Of a DNA stretch of 64,000 nucleotides, positions 62,236-64,000 are shown one piece after another (the stretch's first letter is position 1; each line of letters opens with the position of its first letter). The stretch lies in NCBI GenBank assembly GCA_000198515.1, contig FP929140.1, forward strand, positions 1 through 64,000, written 5' to 3'. Source of the stretch: a gamma proteobacterium HdN1 (GTDB lineage Bacteria > Pseudomonadota > Gammaproteobacteria > Pseudomonadales > Ketobacteraceae). The notes under the pieces are model-generated. The model saw nothing but the letters and a program-made list of their open reading frames with translations, did no database searches and had not been told where the DNA came from. A program made the position numbers and the translations under genes.

Positions 62236-62742
62236 TTAATGAATAAGCTTCGAACGCCAAGATTCGAGCTTAGCCCGATCAATGCGATCGACCATCGTTG
62301 AGGCAAACTCAAGATTACGATCCAGCACGAGATTGACTACATTCGCGACAAAAGCCGGATCAAGGCGCCCAACCAGATCGGCTGAAAATTCCGGGTGCTT
62401 GTGTACGCTGCGATTGACCGCGTCGGCAATCAAGTCGGTACTTAAGGTGCTGATCAGGTTGGGCACGAGGTCAGGGTTTTCGCGCAGCGCGCCGTTTACG
62501 ACTCGCCCAATCTCATGAAAATCCAGCCCTTTTACAATCCCCGCAACGAATTCTGGATTGCTGCGCAGCACATCGTTGGCGAGTTTTGCGATCAGCTTGG
62601 TATCCATGTGGGAGACAAGCTGGGGAACAAAATTGGGCCGTTCTTTGAGGGTGTCGGTGACGGATTTTACAAGGACTTCAACGTCGGATTCCTTGATTAG
62701 GCTCTTGGCGATACCAATGATCCAGTTGGTAATTCTACCCAT
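62236..62742 (-). CDS. Protein of tandem 27-residue helical repeats
   Basis: Not recognised as a named family. The 168-residue product has five consecutive 27-residue units, the last shorter. The pattern is L-x-x-(N/R/H)-P-(E/D/N)-(F/L)-(V/S)-x-x-(I/L)-V-x-x-(L/M). Unit starts are LKERPNFVPQL, LRSNPEFVAGI, LRENPDLVPNL, VHKHPEFSADL and LDRNLEFASTM. Each unit probably forms two short helices. There is no signal peptide, but the first ~15 residues are amphipathic. It converges on the gene at 61807 with a 15-base gap. Confidence 0.75.
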   Translation of the reverse strand: MGRITNWIIGIAKSLIKESDVEVLVKSVTDTLKERPNFVPQLVSHMDTKLIAKLANDVLRSNPEFVAGIVKGLDFHEIGRVVNGALRENPDLVPNLISTLSTDLIADAVNRSVHKHPEFSADLVGRLDPAFVANVVNLVLDRNLEFASTMVDRIDRAKLESWRSKLIH

Positions 62743-63050
62743 GATACTTCCCTCTGTTTGTCGTCGTTGTTATGGCATAAGCGTATGTTTTTTCAGGCGA
62801 TTGTCTTTTTTCAAACTATTGTCTTTACGCGGGCGTGACCGGATAATACGGGCGTGTGAACCTATAGTCAGGCGCTGCCGATCCTTGTTGGGCGACGGAT
62901 GATATCGCACATTTCGAACTGCGACGCGCCTAGCGATGAAACGGTTTTGCGCAGTGTAACGTGTGGAGCCGTTTTGCAATATCGGTTGTCGCACAATTTT
63001 CAATCAAGGTTGCGAGAAGGCGGCTACTTTTAGCGTTCGGCTTAACAGTT

Positions 63051-63088
63051 ACTGGTTGCCAACACCGCTACTGGTCGCCAACACAGTT
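63051..63088. repeat. Two 19-bp direct repeats upstream of the thiolase gene
   Basis: The two units start ACTGGTTGCCAACAC and ACTGGTCGCCAACAC and are adjacent. They differ at a few positions. Confidence 0.75.
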
Positions 63089-63153
63089 TGGGCGGGCGGC
63101 AGAGCCAACCCAATCGAAGAAAATTTACCGTACGATGATCCGGTTTTTATCAC

Positions 63154-63216
63154 GCTTTTAACCCTAATCCATAGGCTTTTAATCCTAATCCGTAGGCTTT
63201 TAATCCTAATCCATAG
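63154..63216. repeat. Three 21-bp tandem repeats before the thiolase start
   Basis: Three adjacent units (63154-63174, 63175-63195, 63196-63216) start GCTTTTAA-CCTAATC and end TAG. Each differs from its neighbour by one or two bases. The last unit ends against the AGGAGG ribosome binding site, so the repeats lie in the leader or promoter of the gene. Confidence 0.9.
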
Positions 63217-63226
63217 GAGGATACCC

Positions 63227-64000
63227 ATGAGTACAGCCATTCCCTACCGCAATAGCAATGGTCGCGTGGCCATCGTTGATGCTGTGCGTACCCCGTTTGC
63301 GCGGATTGCCACTGCGTATCGCGATCTCAACGCCATTGATTTGGGCGTATTGGTCGTCAAGGAGTTGATTGAGCGTAACCAGTTGAACGCAGAGGATGTG
63401 CAACAGCTTGTTTTCGGGATGACGGTGATGATCCCCGAAGCGCCGTTTATTGCGCGCGAGATTGCGCTGCAAGCCGGATATCCAAAGATGGATGCTTATT
63501 CTATCACCCGCGCCTGCGCCACCAGTTTTCAGACCACGGCGAGCCTCGCAGACAACATCCTTGCAGGTTACACCGACATTGGTATTGCTGGCGGCACCGA
63601 CTCTACCAGCAGCGTGCGCATCCCGCTTTCGTCCAAGCTTAGCTCCACGCTGCGCGATGTGAACTTTGCCAAGACCACTCAAGACAAGCTGAAGCTGTTG
63701 GCGCAACTCAAGCCTAAAGACGTACTTCCGCAACGGCCGTCGATTACTGAGTATTCAGTCGGTGAGACTATGGGCGAGAGCTGCGAAAAAATGGTGAAAA
63801 AGTGGGGCGTTACTCGTGCAGAGCAAGACGATCTTGCCCATGCATCCCACTCCAACGCGGCTCGCGCGTGGGCGGAAGGCCGAATGGACAAGCAAGTCAT
63901 GGAAGTTCATCTGCCGGATGGCAAGACCTTCCGCGAAGACAACCTGATCCGCAGAAATTCCGAGCGCGGCAGCTACGACAAGCTGAAGCCTGTGTATGAC
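63227..64000 (+). CDS. Acetyl-CoA C-acyltransferase, FadI-type thiolase (3' end beyond window)
   Basis: The product cleaves 3-ketoacyl-CoA in beta-oxidation. Only 258 codons are in the window. The start RVAIVDAVRTPFAR and the active-site region ITRACATSFQ (Cys97) identify a thiolase. The start MSTAIPYRNSNGR and the IPEAPFIAREIALQAG segment favour the FadI rather than the acetoacetyl-CoA type. ATG 63227 has AGGAGG at about 7 bases. The gene is cut by the right edge. A fadJ partner may follow outside. Confidence 0.9.
   Translation, partial: MSTAIPYRNSNGRVAIVDAVRTPFARIATAYRDLNAIDLGVLVVKELIERNQLNAEDVQQLVFGMTVMIPEAPFIAREIALQAGYPKMDAYSITRACATSFQTTASLADNILAGYTDIGIAGGTDSTSSVRIPLSSKLSSTLRDVNFAKTTQDKLKLLAQLKPKDVLPQRPSITEYSVGETMGESCEKMVKKWGVTRAEQDDLAHASHSNAARAWAEGRMDKQVMEVHLPDGKTFREDNLIRRNSERGSYDKLKPVYD

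Larger units (their letters stand above)
62743..63226. other. Promoter region upstream of the thiolase gene, with tandem repeats
   Basis: No gene is supported in this 484-bp region. It contains a pair of 19-bp direct repeats (63051-63088) and three 21-bp tandem repeats (63154-63216). Both lie just upstream of the thiolase ribosome binding site. Confidence 0.7.

Noticed and set aside
63154-63216. Possible CRISPR array
   Set aside because: The 21-bp units are directly adjacent with no spacers, and no cas genes are present.

Overview
The window is chromosomal DNA from a gammaproteobacterium, most like the Pseudomonadales/Cellvibrionales/Oceanospirillales groups. The evidence is the dnaA-dnaN-recF-gyrB cluster followed by plsC, glyS and glyQ on the opposite strand (as beside the Pseudomonas origin), a gammaproteobacterial rRNA operon with tRNA-Ile and tRNA-Ala in the spacer, and a SutA-like protein, a Cti fatty-acid isomerase and a FadI-type thiolase. 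I name no species. The left edge falls inside, or at the border of, the replication origin: AT-rich DNA with DnaA boxes directly precedes dnaA.

Layout. 1-6650: origin region and dnaA-dnaN-recF-gyrB, with three perfect parS-like 16-mers, two inside recF and one at the centre of the gyrB terminator. 6661-10636: plsC, glyS and glyQ on the minus strand. 11206-15388: a three-gene TRAP-type transporter made of a lipoprotein, a periplasmic binding protein and a fused QM permease, closed by a strong terminator. 15589-18186: the pxpBCA 5-oxoprolinase operon, with a flavodoxin-fold protein converging on it. 18866-24501: a complete rRNA operon with tandem promoters, boxA elements, 16S, tRNA-Ile, tRNA-Ala, 23S, 5S and terminator.

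24627-38778: an accessory region with a DUF4124-like protein, an epimerase, a PAP2 phosphatase, a membrane protein with six DnaJ-type CxxC zinc motifs, an ElyC/YdcF-like protein, a VanZ-like fusion, an SDR, a higBA toxin-antitoxin pair, a possible methyltransferase, a SPOR-domain coiled-coil protein, SrkA, a MerR regulator, ArgC and a SutA-like protein. 39066-47371: a large GGDEF/EAL sensor whose EAL domain has lost key residues, a periplasmic cis/trans fatty-acid isomerase and topoisomerase III. 47476-51129: a small membrane protein, an OmpA-family porin and a beta-lactamase-fold hydrolase.

51164-61243: a heavy-metal module. An OmpR-type response regulator and a FadL-like porin lie on the minus strand. 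Divergent from them is an operon of outer-membrane factor, adaptor, HME-RND pump, His-rich periplasmic protein and sensor kinase, so the kinase is about 8 kb from its likely regulator partner. A perfect inverted repeat like a CusR/CopR box lies in the divergent promoter region. 61345-64000: two unrecognised small proteins, a protein made of five 27-residue helical repeats, and the start of a FadI-type thiolase preceded by 21-bp tandem repeats.

No CRISPR array, prophage or insertion sequence was seen. The observations most worth follow-up are the parS/terminator palindrome, the tripartite TRAP system, the zinc-motif membrane protein, the 27-residue repeat protein and the degenerate EAL domain.
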